Shown here piece after piece: positions 44,540-56,177 of a stretch of DNA of 64,000 bases. The stretch is taken from positions 19,158,001 to 19,222,000 of the forward strand of contig OZ316893.1 of assembly GCA_973895155.1 (NCBI GenBank), written 5' to 3'. This DNA comes from Marsupella aquatica (taxonomy: Eukaryota; Marchantiophyta). Positions within the stretch are counted from its first letter, which is position 1. Each line of letters opens with the position of its first letter. The position numbers and the translations under genes are program-made. The notes under the pieces are model-generated. The model was given only the letters and a program-made list of their open reading frames with translations, searched no databases and had not been told where the DNA came from.

Positions 44540-46336
44540 ATGACATCTTCAGGCTCTTCAGTGATTGGTTTGCCGTTTGACCCGCTTTGTCTCGTTTCGC
44601 TTTGCTAGCATGTCTGGCTGCCTTGCCTCTCGAATTGTCATGTTTTCGGGCGAGAGAGACCTTGGAATCGTTGTTGCAGAAGATCTCACGATCGTGATGC
44701 GACGCCATTCTTGTATTACTGATGGATAGGAGCACTTTGGATGGCGGGGACGTACGCTCATCAGAGTCTGGATTTTAATATTTCTGTTAAACACTACCGA
44801 AACGTAGCTACGAGCTCAACAAACTGTGGCTGACTCAATCAGTATTTTGTTGTGGTGATGGTTGTCGATGTTTTTGTGCGCGCGCAGTTCCAAGGAACTT
44901 TCGGTTGCTCGAAGAGCTTGAGAGGGGAGAGAAGGGCATCGGGGACGGCACTGTTAGTTATGGAATGGACGATGGCGACGACGTGTTCATGCGCTCATGG
45001 ACAGGCACAATCATAGGTCCTAATAATGTGAGTTGCTATGCTATGTTACGTTTTGCTAGGCTAGGCTAAGCTGAATGCAACGATTAAATGACCTTTATTG
45101 AATGATGTGAGTTTCATATCTTGGACCGGATCAAGTTTCGATCCGATCCACGCATTTGATTTTGGTCTAGTTGGTGGTACATTTCTTGAGTGAGCCACTA
45201 TTTCCCTCGTAAGTACGCGTGTGAATTGCCCCGTGATTATTCATCATTTATTCCTGCCTTGTCCGATGATGTCCCTCGTAAGGTGTAGTAAACTATTGGT
45301 ACTTCGTTTGTTTTGTGCAGTCCGTACATGAAGGACGGATTTACACTGTCAAGCTTTTTTGTGACAAGGACTACCCTGACCGGCCTCCAAGCGTGAGGTT
45401 TCACTCCCGGATAAATATGACGTGCGTTAATCAAGACTCTGGCGTGGTAAGTCTCGCTGGATACCTCCGTTACTTTGTCAGTTGAGGGCTGCTGTAATGT
45501 GAGCTGTGAGATGTGTGTGTGGTTCACTGTTTATTGCGTCTATAGGAAACTAATCTACTAGTCTATGCAGACGTTGAAAGACTCCAAAGAAGCATTCTCC
45601 TTACTAAGTTGGTTTCTTAGTTTACGCTCGGGCAAGGCTTGACTTGAGATGTGTGGTTAAACTACCTTCGGCAGTTTTCGCGGGATATATCTCTGAAATT
45701 TGCGGAATCTGTTTCTGTGTCATAGATCGGATTTTGTGTCCAGTCCAAGTCTGTCTACCGTAGTTAAGGTTTCCTCAATTGCCGAAGCCTTCTTGTGAAA
45801 ACAAAAAGAATCAGGTGAACAATTTTGAAATTTGTACTAATTGAGATACAACTCCAGATCCTTTCATGGAAATAAATCAACTTTTAGAAGCAATTCTGTC
45901 ATTCAGAGTTGTATCTTCAAGGGTAACATGTGTGATAAGGTGCAGGCAGGAGCATGTAGAAACGAACCTTTTTACCAAGCCTTGCTTGCAGGATGAGCTC
46001 AGCCAGACCTAATATGCAAATGTTCCTGGTAGGGGCTAGTTAACATGTGGACCCAGAGTTGGGCTGTATCGCCCTCGTAATTCTGGGGGCCGGAGTCGCC
46101 TGATGATGAAGACGTATATCTATTTATTAATAGATAGATAACGCATTGTATCTGGCATCTGATAGCAATCTGATATCTGTTTATTGCCTTTTCAGGTAGA
46201 TCCAAGGCATTTCTCTATGCTAGCACAGTGGCGCCGGGAGTTCACCATGGAGAATATACTGGTTGAGCTAAAGCGGGAAATGTCTGCTCCCTCCAATCGT
46301 AAACTGCAGCAGCCACCTGAAGGCAGCTTATTCTAA
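44540..46336 (+). CDS. UEV1: Ubiquitin-conjugating enzyme variant UEV1/MMS2, 4 exons
   Basis: Partner of UBC13 that directs Lys63-linked ubiquitin chains, used in DNA-damage tolerance and signalling; nuclear and cytosolic. Exons 44540-44567, 44888-45027, 45321-45446 and 46196-46336 join in phase to 144 residues, the family's usual length. After a short Ser/Gly leader ([10 protein letters not shown]) come [64 protein letters not shown] and a C-terminal [12 protein letters not shown]. The catalytic Cys and HPN motif of active E2 enzymes are absent, as expected for UEVs. The start is set by the tiny first exon, whose split GTT codon completes the conserved VPRNF. The gene looks intact. Confidence 0.95.
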
Positions 46337-47258
46337 AGTGCGTTGTAAGTGTTTGTTTCTCTGTTTGGAACCAGGGGATACTGGACCTCGGGTGCATTTG
46401 TGGGCAAGAAATGGATGCAATTTAGCAGTGCTTGCAGATGAGGGGACCTCGGAAAGGTTGTCCTTGAAGCAGGATTTTCCTTACCATGTAGCTATAAATT
46501 GTGATTGGATGACGACGGGGTAGAGGATATATTTGATATCACTCGCTGAAGGGGGCAATGTTTTACCTCAAGAAGTTACAGTGAATTGCTGTACTTCAAT
46601 TCAGGACTTGCCGCTGTGAATGCCATATTTCCTAGAAAGTAGGATTTCGAACATTTTGGGAGGTCTGTGTCTGACATCCTCATATGGAATGAAAGATGTG
46701 CTTCCGTTTGAGTAAGATGCAGTTTGGAACAGATATTTTTATAATTTGTTCTGTTCACATCCCGCACTAGGATTTGTATGAGTGGTGAATGCACGGAGCC
46801 CAGATTCCCATTCATGGAGAATCGGCAGACTTGAACATCCTCTTTTTTAAATGAGTTACCCTAGGTTCCGTTTGCTTTCGGTATTCTCGTCAATATTCTG
46901 GCAGTTCACAATTTCCGTGAAGAATATTAACTTGAAATTGAGTCAACGGTGTTGAGTCTTCCATCCTAGTGCACTTGAAGGAGTAGAGCGGGTGCACTTT
47001 TATAGTCCATAGTATCTTCTTAGGAAGCTATTCATAAGACGCATACTGTTTCGAATGCTTTGGCACATTAGTTACAAATTGAAAAGGTGCAGCATCTACG
47101 GCATGACAGGTGTACTTAGCCACTAGTACATGGATCCTTCGTATCTTTTGTCTGCACAACATTTATCATCTGATTTGTTATGGAGGAATGAGCTAAAGGC
47201 CTTCTGACTCTTCATCATTGGTGGTCAGGCAATGTGCATACTAAATAATTGTGGAGGT

Positions 47259-47430
47259 CATCAATTGGAGCTGGCAAGCTGTTCCTGGGTGTACAGGATT
47301 TGCTGTATGGTTGTTGATGTTCCGTTGTACGTTTTGGTAGCCTGACATCAATTGGAGCTGGCACGCTGTTCCTGGGTGTACTAAATCTGTTGTATGGTTG
47401 TTGATGTTCCGTTATAGTTCGTTTTGTAGC
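47259..47430 (+). repeat. Tandem duplication, period 87 bp
   Basis: CATCAATTGGAGCTGGCA at 47259 recurs at 47346. Both are followed by GCTGTTCCTGGGTGTAC and TGTATGGTTGTTGATGTTCC. Confidence 0.85.
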
Positions 47431-48444
47431 CTAGGTAGGCAGTTTATAGAGTCGCTTGGGGGCATTTCTTTGTTCGAAGTTTCTGGAAACGGGCTCATAT
47501 TTTTTACCGGGTGCTGTTTAATTTGCACCTGTTCTTCCATGTTATCCATCCTCTGGTTAAGACCTGGAATTTCCGTACCAGTACTATGGTAAGTATTCTC
47601 AACACGTAGATGACTTGTCCTCATGTGTTTACGAGCTCCATCCCTTGTCTAGTAGTGTTATCCAGGGCGTCTGCTCAAGGCCAGAAGGCTCTGGCAGTCG
47701 CAATGAACTCAGACGCAATGAACTCTGTTTCACTGCAGTCGATTGGTAACTGTGCTTTGGTTGGCTTTGAGGATTCTATTGTTGACGGGCCACCTCAAGC
47801 GTAGGTCAGACCAGGAATCTCATATAGTTGCTGAAATGTATTTGAACCGGGTGAGGGCATTGCCGTGAGCCCTCTCCGCCATCCTTGGAATGGACAGGTT
47901 GACTGAAAAAGTTCTTGATATAACTGCTATTTTTACAGGTCTTCATGTTCTTCCATGAATGTCACAGCGTTTTTGTTGTTTGGTTTAATTTGAAATGAAG
48001 TGCGACAACCATCAAGTTACGTGTATGGCTGGTATATGACAAGCCATTTTTGTGGGAAATGTGAAGCGATCATCCACTTTGAGCGTTTTTGGTTTGTGTA
48101 GTCTGGAGGTGTCCACCGTGCTTATGTTTCTGGTGTGTGTTGATGCTGCCCGCACTTGTCAGGCTGCTATGCCATAAAGATCACAATGGAATGGGTTGTC
48201 TGTCTTAAATCCAACTGGATTGACAGCATCAACGATATTCACTGCAATTTGTCTTTCCTGATATCATCATATGTTGGATGCGGTGCGAACCGAGCTACAT
48301 ATAACACTATGTTTGGTTACCTCCCATGCCCATAAGGGCTGCGCATTACATCCCTCTTCATGGAACCTATCCCAAATGCAAGACATTGTGACAAGAGAGT
48401 CATGTGGACATCATGAGCAAAGATCATGTGCAAGGTTGGACAAG

Positions 48445-48600
48445 GTCATCTGCAAATCTGAGCAACATGGATGCACACACTGGTGCGGAAGGTTGGAGGT
48501 CATCTGCAAATCTGAGCAACATGGGATGCACACACCTATGCGCAAGGTTAGACAAGGTCATCTGCGAATCTGAGCAACATGGATGCGCACATCAATTTCT
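48445..48600 (+). repeat. Three tandem units of 54-58 bp
   Basis: GTCATCTGCAAATCTGAGCA (or GCGAATC in the third) starts at 48445, 48499 and 48557. Each is followed by ACATGG, ATGC and CACA. Confidence 0.85.
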
Positions 48601-49890
48601 AATGCAAGGCTGTCAGTATTATAAAAGGCAACTTAGATTCACTCCTTGGGCAAAGTCCTGAAAGGGTGACATTCAAAGCCAGTTGTAAAATGGACTAGGC
48701 AAGGGGGGATACATTCTGTGATGGGGGTAGGAAGGATACACTCTTAGAAAACAAGAGTGACAAGAACTGTCTTGATTATATCACATAAAATCAATACCAA
48801 TGCATTGCATGAAGGGTGGTCGCTACAGCTGTGTTGTTGACATTGTGAAAGTGTTGTGGTTGTGGAAGTCATAGTCGGTGTGGAAGTTGAAGCCTGGATG
48901 GACTGAGCCAGTGAACCATGCAAAGCCCCATGGCGAGCCCCATGGACGCCCTTACACTTTTGCTAGTTGACACCCTTCCCATTTCCAAAATTTCTTTACC
49001 TAAAACTTTGATCTTCAATATCTCCCTTGATATCCAACACATAAGGGTGTCACTGGGCTATTAAAATTGGTTTGGAAACATCTTTTGAATGAGTCTAATA
49101 GCACTAGTTTTCATGAAGAATTACGAGAATTATGAATTTGTAAGGATTGCTCGGTCTCTCACTATCCACTGTGCTTCTGGAAGTTTTTGAGCAACTTATT
49201 TATCAAATTTCATGGAGAAATGAGAGATGTCTAGTCCTGTGTCTGGTATTCTTCTCAAAATTTCACTCATAGTGTACATGGGTGTAATATGTACCAGATG
49301 AGCAGAAAAAAGGGTTTTACTATGGTCCAGCCTGGTCCCAGAAGTTTAGTTGAACGTTTCGGCAAAACTGGAGGGCTACATCTGGTCTTCAGCTTCCCTG
49401 GAAAAGGGCTACCTCCACTGACTTGGGCAGTCAGTGGACCGGCTTTGGCACCAAAAATGAGCCAGGGTTCTGATTGCCTGGAAGTTAAGTATAGATCATG
49501 GTTGCAGATGGAAATTTCACGCAACAGATAACCGGGAAAAATGCAACAGGTTTAGGACCCCTATTTATTGTTCACGGGTGGAATTTCATGAGGGGTGTAA
49601 CTCCAGAGGAGTTCGGGTGGTGGGACTCTGCTGTACTAGGAAGTCCCAACCCTTCTGCTTAGTTGAGGTTTTATACAACCCGGTCGCTGCGGGCCAGGTC
49701 ACAGGTCACAAATTAATGTGCGGTTTCCCAAAAGTGCATCAGTGCATCGGCCTCCACACCAAAAATTGGTCTGTATAAATCCTAGCAAATGCATCAGAAT
49801 CCTACGGAAAAATGTCCATATTCAAGAATTCAATGATGTTGAGTTAATCTGCCAGCAGGTGTTGTGTCCTGTCTCAAGCGGAATACCCCT

Positions 49891-50000
49891 TGGGTTTAAG
49901 TTTGCCCTGAAGTTAAGTTTTGGCAAAGGTCTCAGAAAGAACCCTTGGGTTAAGTTTGCCCTGAAGTTAAGTTTTGGCAAAGGTCTCAGAAAGAAATTTC
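49891..50000 (+). repeat. Tandem duplication, period 55 bp
   Basis: TTTGCCCTGAAGTTAAGTTT and GGCAAAGGTCTCAGAAAGAA occur twice with near identity, which indicates a recent duplication. Confidence 0.9.
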
Positions 50001-50664
50001 ATGGAGTGACTGATCAGTGGAAAACTCAGAACAGCCGGTTTTGAGACCTCTCTCCTCAGAGCTCTACCAGGCTCTTCAGTTTGCCGATAGGTAAGCTTTT
50101 AGGTTTTTGGTTCCTGGGTGTTCATCCTGGAGTGGTAGACTTTTGTGGGGGACTCTCAGGCTTTTTGGCTCTTTGGTCTTGCTGGGCTTTTTCCTTGTTG
50201 TCTCCCCCTTGTGGTTAAGGTTTCAGCTCAATCTTGGCTAGGTTGACGCACGTAAGTTAACTGGAGTTAACTTTAGCTAACTACTGTAGACTGTTCATGA
50301 AGGGATAACTCTCTTTGTACCCAAGTAGTTGTGACCTTTGTGTAAGTCAAAGATAACTTGGACCATGGAACTATGATAATATGTACATTTTGTGTTCATA
50401 ATAGAACTCTTGGTGCGATTGTAAACGTAGCCTGGATGGGGTGAATCATATATCTAAGTGTCGGTGTACTTGTGTGCAATGTGCTGGATGCATTAGGTAT
50501 GTTGTGCTATCCGTTTTGATCCTACATCCCTTTTGCTTGTGTGATCATGTCTCTGTGGTGGGCGACTTTTCTTTTTTGGCATTTTGTGAAATACACTTCT
50601 ATTTATTGGGTCTCTTGCCTCTGATAGGGAGTTCTGATTGTGCCTTATATATAGTGTGTCCTGG

Positions 50665-50686
50665 TATATATATATATATATATATA
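50665..50686. repeat. (TA)11 microsatellite
   Basis: Eleven uninterrupted TA dinucleotides, likely polymorphic between individuals. Confidence 0.95.
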
Positions 50687-50699
50687 CCTGTGCATTGCA

Positions 50700-51265
50700 C
50701 AAAAGATGTTATTTACTGAAAAGATAACATTGTGCAAAAGTTACAAAAAGGTAAAGATGTTGTTTGCAGATGCCATAAGTCATTTGCAAAAAATAGAGGT
50801 ATTTACTTGATCAACCCCAAATTGAAAAGTGTTACTTGATGGGACTTGGGTACATCAATTTCCTCTATCAACTGTCTTGATCACTTAGGAGTCTTATCAA
50901 GTAACACTTTCAGTTTGATGATCCATATATCAAGCATATTCCTTGCAAAAAATTTGATGTTCCACAAAGATGTTGTTGTGTGTACAATGCGTTTAGCAAA
51001 ATGGATATCATTGTGCAAAAGATGTAGGTACACAAAAGATGTCATTTGCAGGAAAGATGTCATTGTCTAAAAGACCTCACTTGAATGTAGAAGAGATGAT
51101 GTTGCAAAAAAGATGCCAATGCATAAGCAATGTCATTTTTGGAAAAGATGACATTGGCTAAAAGATGTAGTTGCAGAAAAATGTCTTGCAAAGGAGGTTG
51201 TTTATAGACAAGACGCTGTTGCACAAAGACAATGTTGAGTGAAAGATGATGCTGCACAAAACATA
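50700..51265 (+). repeat. Field of short degenerate AAAGATGT repeats
   Basis: Many copies of GCAAAAGATGT, AAAGATGTCATTTGC and AAAGATGACATTG occur with irregular spacing near 20 bases, broken at about 50800-50940 by unrelated text. No ORF spans it. Confidence 0.7.
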
Positions 51266-53154
51266 CCGTTTGCAAAAAAATACTCCTCTATGCTAGCTCT
51301 GCCTTGTTCCATCATTAAAACTTTGATTGATTCTTTTTAATTTAATCATTTACAAAAATTTTCTACTAGTAATTTAGACTTCATTCTACTTTTTACTCTC
51401 TATCTCTATCTTTCTCCAATAATGCAATTGCAGGGTGGGGGGTACTAGCTCTCCTCTCCTGCTCATGTACTAGTACATTTTTCCCATGCCCTTTTGTACA
51501 GCCCCCTCCTTTCCAGTTCCTTCTTTGCCCCCCTTATTGCTTCCCTCCTTGGCCACCCCTGTCCCATTTTTTTCTTTGCCTCCCCTTTGTATTTTCGTTG
51601 GCACGCAACCATTTGTTCTTTGTGTCCCTTTCTGCTCCCCCTTTTCTTTGACACAAAAAAACACTATAAGACTGCCACTCCAAAAAGTGGAGGAACTTCT
51701 TATTATTGGCTGAACTTTGTTCGCAAAGGCCCTGTATTTATCCGCAATACTTGTCTTTAATACTTTGGTCAGATGACATATACACTTGTTGTAACTGGGC
51801 CCCATTGTATTGTCACGGTGGTTACAGTGAGGAGAGTAAAGTATTGTCCTACCAGTATTTTCACACTTTCTTAAACCGCAGCTAGTCATGTAAAACGGGG
51901 AATGACTTCTCCCTTTTTCATCCTCTCAGGTGCCAAATTGCTCCATAAATTTAGGAAAGGATACTACTTAGTAAAACCAGGTTTTTGTCATGGCTAGTGA
52001 TAGTTTAAGGTAAGATTAAACTATTGTAACCCTTTAACTTCCCATTATGGGTGTGCTTGTGTGTGAGACACTCACTTCTACAAGTAAAGTGTTCAACATT
52101 TAATAGCCTTCTATAACTCCTTTGGAATATAGTGATTATTGACCAAAACTGCAATAGCCTGTTGCCCGAATACCAAAAACTCCCCTCTCGAATCAAAAAC
52201 AGTTTTGAGTGTCACTAGAGGAGTCTAAACCCCACTTTTGGGGGATTATGTGTTTAGATTCTCTTAGAATCAAAAGAACTTTTTGTTAAGTATTGCTCTT
52301 AGTCTTGTGACTCATAGGTTACGATAATTAAATTAACCATAACTACGGACTTAGTTGAGATTAGGTTAATTGAAAATGACCTTGCATATACCAGAGCTAG
52401 TGTAAGCCACTGGTATGTAATGTTTGCTCATTGTAACAAAACGACTTGAGAGAGACAGAGAGCTCGTGTGTGAAGACAACTCTTGAGTAAAGTTTTGTGT
52501 TCATGTGGATGTAATCTTGAAGAAGAGGAATCACGTATTGATTGTGTCGATTCCATGGAATGAGTCATGATCTTATCGTTACACAAGGCATGTGAACCCC
52601 CACTTTTGGGGGGATGTGTGTTCAAAGCTCACGGTGAGTTTTGAACTCAACTTTGAATCAACACCTGAGTTGCCCACTCTCGCCTGCTACCAGTAACCCA
52701 TGGACTGCAGGATGTTTATGAACAGACAACATTAAAGTCTTTTCTTGCCTTTATGACCGTACTGTCCCACAGCTCCTTAAATACTAGGGGTTGTGTACTT
52801 GTGTGAGACCTCCATTTATTGGTCACTGGTGCCTTGTGCCCTGGTGGAAAGTGGAAAGGCATGAGGGGCGGGCAGGAATCCGGAGGAATTTAAAGCGGCG
52901 TGACTCTATCTCCTCAAACCTCAACGCGTGGTGAACAGGAACGGAGTTCACCTCCCGCCACGCATGGACGCCACAGCGTTGGCCCTTGCTGAGGCTACCT
53001 GCCTACCATCGCCGGCGAGCAAGAAAGCAAGGCAAACCGCAAATCAGGCAGGCATCAACAGAAGAAGGTGTGTACTACTTAGAGGAGACGAGGAACAGTG
53101 GAGTGAGGCGTGGCGATCGAAAGAGTATTGCAATAAGTGTTGAGACAGAATTCG

Positions 53155-53500
53155 TGGGGAGTTGGCTCTTCAACACCGACGTTTACAGAGAGCAAGAGAC
53201 TTGGTGGGCAGTAGAGAGGGAGGGAGCTTCCAATCGCATTGAACCAGACGAATTGGGCTGTGATCGAGTCGACAGATCAGCTGGTCGAATTGTTGGGGAC
53301 CTTTCCACATAAACACGAAGAGGGTGTACTTGGGAAGTGAGATACTGGATGTTCAAGATTGACGGACATAGCGAGATTTATTGTTGGGCAATATACAGTA
53401 GAGAGAGATTGGGAGCTTGTAACTACGTAAAATCAGCCGAATTGGGTTGGGATCGAGACGGCAGATCAGGTTGTGGAACAGGGGACGTTGCCACATCTTC
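53155..53500 (+). repeat. Diverged tandem duplication upstream of the glycosyltransferase
   Basis: A block at about 53155-53310 resembles about 53341-53500, offset by roughly 186 bases. Both hold GAATTGGGYTG, GATCGAG and CAGATCAG, and both hold GGGCA followed by CAGTAGAGAG upstream. The second copy is open in frame with the enzyme for 60 codons. Confidence 0.65.
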
Positions 53501-53516
53501 ATCCAGAGCCATAGCC

Positions 53517-54944
53517 ATGGAGGAGACGAAGAGGAGGATATGTGGAGATGTGCTGGTGGTTCCAATTGGAATGAGCGGGCACCTTAATCCCATGATGTAC
53601 GTCGTCAAAGAGTTGCTGAAACGTGGCCTGACTGTCACCATGATGCTCTCTGACGACGAGCTCTTGCTCATGAAGTCACACATCGACGTCAAGGACAACC
53701 CAAATTTTCACTTGGAGCTGGTAGCGTCTAGGACGAAAATGGGAGGCAAACTTGGCATGGAGGTACAAACGCTGAATTTTGAGTTTGTTTGCGAGCCTTT
53801 CCTGAATCGTGTCCTGGCAGAGCAGCAGGCTGGTGGAGAAGGACCCAGGTGTATGATTGTAGATCAGTTCATGATATGGAGTCACAGCTGGGCATCTAAA
53901 CTATGCATTCCCAGATTTGTGTGCATAGTTTCACCGGCAACATACGGATATGCGATGTACAATCATTCAGCTAATATAGCGAACGGGCTGTTACAGAGTA
54001 AGGAGGAGGACCCACTTCTAAATTTGCCTGGTATCCCACCCGTTAGTTTGGGTGACCTCACAAGATCGGCCAAACATAGCTCCAAGTTGCTCACCAGCAA
54101 TGGGGACAAGTTTGATGAAACGGAAGGCCTGCTTATGAACACGTTCTACGACCTGGAAGCTCCAGCCATCGACGCATTCAGTGCTCAAATCAAGAGCAAG
54201 GGAGGAAAAGGGCCAAAATTGCTTCCGATTGGCCCCATGCTCCCTGCTGAGTTTTTCAGTGAGGGTACATATCAAGGCGTAGCTAGTGATTCAGAGTGCA
54301 TTCGGTGGCTTGATATTCGTCCTGCATCGTCAGTTGTCTATATCGCGTTTGGCAGTATGGCAAATCTATCTCCACCTCAAATCCTGGAGCTTGCTAAGGG
54401 TCTGGAGGCCAGCAGCGAATCCTTCCTGTGGGTACTTCTTGTCCAGGGACCTCGGTATAGGAATGTGGATGTCTCAACTCTCCTGCCACCTGGTTTCCAA
54501 GAACGAACTAAGGACCGAGGATTGGTCTATCCGGAGTTTGCTCCACAGCTTCAGGTTTTATCACATCCTGCAACTGGCGGCTTTTTAACTCACTGTGGTT
54601 GGAACTCTTCTGTAGAGAGTATTGCCAAGGGTGTTCCTATGATCGGATGGCCAATGGCAGCGGAGCAAAGGCTTTGTTGCAGGGTCCTTGTGGATCAAGC
54701 TAAGGTCGCCATAGATATTAGGCCTGGACGTAACGGATCATCTGACTTAGTGACAAGTCCAGAGGTGGCATCTGCTCTGAAGTGTCTGATGAGAGAGAAA
54801 CAAGGCCAGGAGCTCAAGAAGAGAAGTTTGGAGCTACAGAGTCGAGCGAAAGCAGCTATGGCACCTGGTGGATCTTCCGTCAAGAACTTCAACACGTTGG
54901 TGGAAATTATCCGAAGTAGAGACAGCAGAAATCGAGCACATTGA
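53517..54944 (+). CDS. UDP-glycosyltransferase, family 1 (GT1), intronless
   Basis: Transfers a sugar from a UDP-sugar to a small acceptor such as a phenolic, terpenoid or hormone; cytosolic. 475 residues, normal for plant UGTs. The N-domain has the catalytic His22 in GMSGHLNP and the partner Asp116 in CMIVDQFM. The C-domain has VVYIAFGS (273-280) and a full 44-residue PSPG box at 341-384, with HCGW at 359-362 and terminal Gln384, which usually points to UDP-glucose. Position 1 of the box is Phe341, where Trp is nearly invariant. The start at 53517 has a strong context (GCCATGG). An in-frame ATG at 53349 would add a non-conserved N-extension lying in a duplicated block, so I rejected it. The acceptor cannot be told. 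Confidence 0.93.
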   Translation: MEETKRRICGDVLVVPIGMSGHLNPMMYVVKELLKRGLTVTMMLSDDELLLMKSHIDVKDNPNFHLELVASRTKMGGKLGMEVQTLNFEFVCEPFLNRVLAEQQAGGEGPRCMIVDQFMIWSHSWASKLCIPRFVCIVSPATYGYAMYNHSANIANGLLQSKEEDPLLNLPGIPPVSLGDLTRSAKHSSKLLTSNGDKFDETEGLLMNTFYDLEAPAIDAFSAQIKSKGGKGPKLLPIGPMLPAEFFSEGTYQGVASDSECIRWLDIRPASSVVYIAFGSMANLSPPQILELAKGLEASSESFLWVLLVQGPRYRNVDVSTLLPPGFQERTKDRGLVYPEFAPQLQVLSHPATGGFLTHCGWNSSVESIAKGVPMIGWPMAAEQRLCCRVLVDQAKVAIDIRPGRNGSSDLVTSPEVASALKCLMREKQGQELKKRSLELQSRAKAAMAPGGSSVKNFNTLVEIIRSRDSRNRAH

Positions 54945-56017
54945 TAGTCGCATTTGCGATTGTTGTATCCGTGCAGCTGTTTAAGTTAGGACCATCATTA
55001 GAAATTTATCATTACGCAAGATTTAATGGACGTTTATAAAGTGTCAATGAATCCGAACATGTCCAAGAGGGGATAGAACTGGAACTGATGTGATTTTAGG
55101 ATTTGTTCCGATGAAGCGCAATGTTGAAGGAAGAACCTCTCTTCGTGTCCCCTTGTGGGCTTCTTGTTTCTATACCATCGAGAGCATGTGCCATCCAACT
55201 TCCTTGAACGAGGCAATCTCAGAATTCAAAAGTAGTTTGACTGATTTGGCCTTGGAAGTTAAGTGCGTTTGAGCTTCCGATTAAGAGTCTTGGGCTATAT
55301 AAGACCCGAATTTTTAAAGGAAAATTTGTGGTCGGAGAGTGAGATAGGCCTTTAAACGCACTGAGTATGCTTACTGCTCAACCAGTGTGTTAGCATCCAC
55401 TTTGTAGAGCCAACCTTGATTCGCTGTTGGCATCAATTTAAGTACAGTTGAAATGACCACTCATAGACAGGGACAGCGTTCTCCAACCATCCCAGGCAAA
55501 GCGTGTCTTTCTCTGGATCCTCGTCCTTGTGGAGTGCCAGACGCTTGAATTTCTTCATTGTTATGCATATCTAGTGTCTGCAATTAAACTCAAGCCTTTC
55601 ATAGCTGTGGAGTGTTTGAGGTTGACAATATCTTATGTGGTGACGACAGAACATCACCCTGGGTGGCTACACCACATAGCTGTTGCTCCAAAGTAGATTG
55701 CTTGTCATCTTCTCTTGTGGCTAACCTACATAGGTGCATTCTCCAAAGTAGACCATACTTTTCGGGCTACCCTATAGAGGTGCATGCACTAAAATAGATT
55801 GTCTATGATCTGTGGGATGGATCTGCTATTGGTTTCAAGACAAAACACCAAACGGGCACCAGACAAGGAGGCGAATGAGAGAGATAGGGAGTTAAACAGT
55901 TTTTACGGACTCCCATGGGAAGCTCCTTCCAAAATCTTTGGCAACACAGAGAACCACATCAGCAATGTTAGTCACAAACAGAAAAATGTGGTTTTGCAAG
56001 AAAAAGAAATCTATTAT
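54945..56017. other. Downstream of the glycosyltransferase, no gene recognised
   Basis: Contains the 3' UTR. Text near 55690-55790 repeats CTCCAAAGTAGA and TAGAGGTGCAT-like phrases twice. No other feature is supported. Confidence 0.4.
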
Positions 56018-56177
56018 TTTTGTGATCTAGGATTCATACATAGTTGGATAGGGAAAGAGATTGAATGAATGAATGAATCACTCGGTTGGGGATCAACCGG
56101 GTGTATATATAATGTCTTGAGGTAACCATGGTAAAGGTAACCTCCTAGTCTGGTCTAGGACTAGTTAACTCATAACA
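56018..56177 (-). repeat. 3' LTR (element sense) of the minus-strand element
   Basis: 160 bp; contains three GAAT units (GAATGAATGAAT), GTGTATATATA and ATAACA at the right end. One substitution affects its left terminus (TTTTGTGAT against TGTTGTGAT). Confidence 0.85.

Larger units (their letters stand above)
46337..53140. other. Long repeat-rich intergenic region
   Basis: No gene was recognised over about 6.8 kb. It contains several small tandem duplications listed separately (47259, 48445, 49891, 50700-51260) and a (TA)11 microsatellite. A C/T-rich block at 51480-51650 keeps long ORFs open on both strands by composition alone. Confidence 0.45.

Noticed and set aside
51463-51889. Lys/Gly-rich ORF of 139 codons on the minus strand
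   Set aside because: It comes from a pyrimidine-rich plus-strand block, with overlapping open frames on both strands and no homology.
53337-53516. N-terminal extension of the glycosyltransferase ORF (60 extra codons)
   Set aside because: The extension lies in a duplicated upstream block, shows no UGT homology, and the ATG at 53517 has a strong context and the expected family N-terminus.
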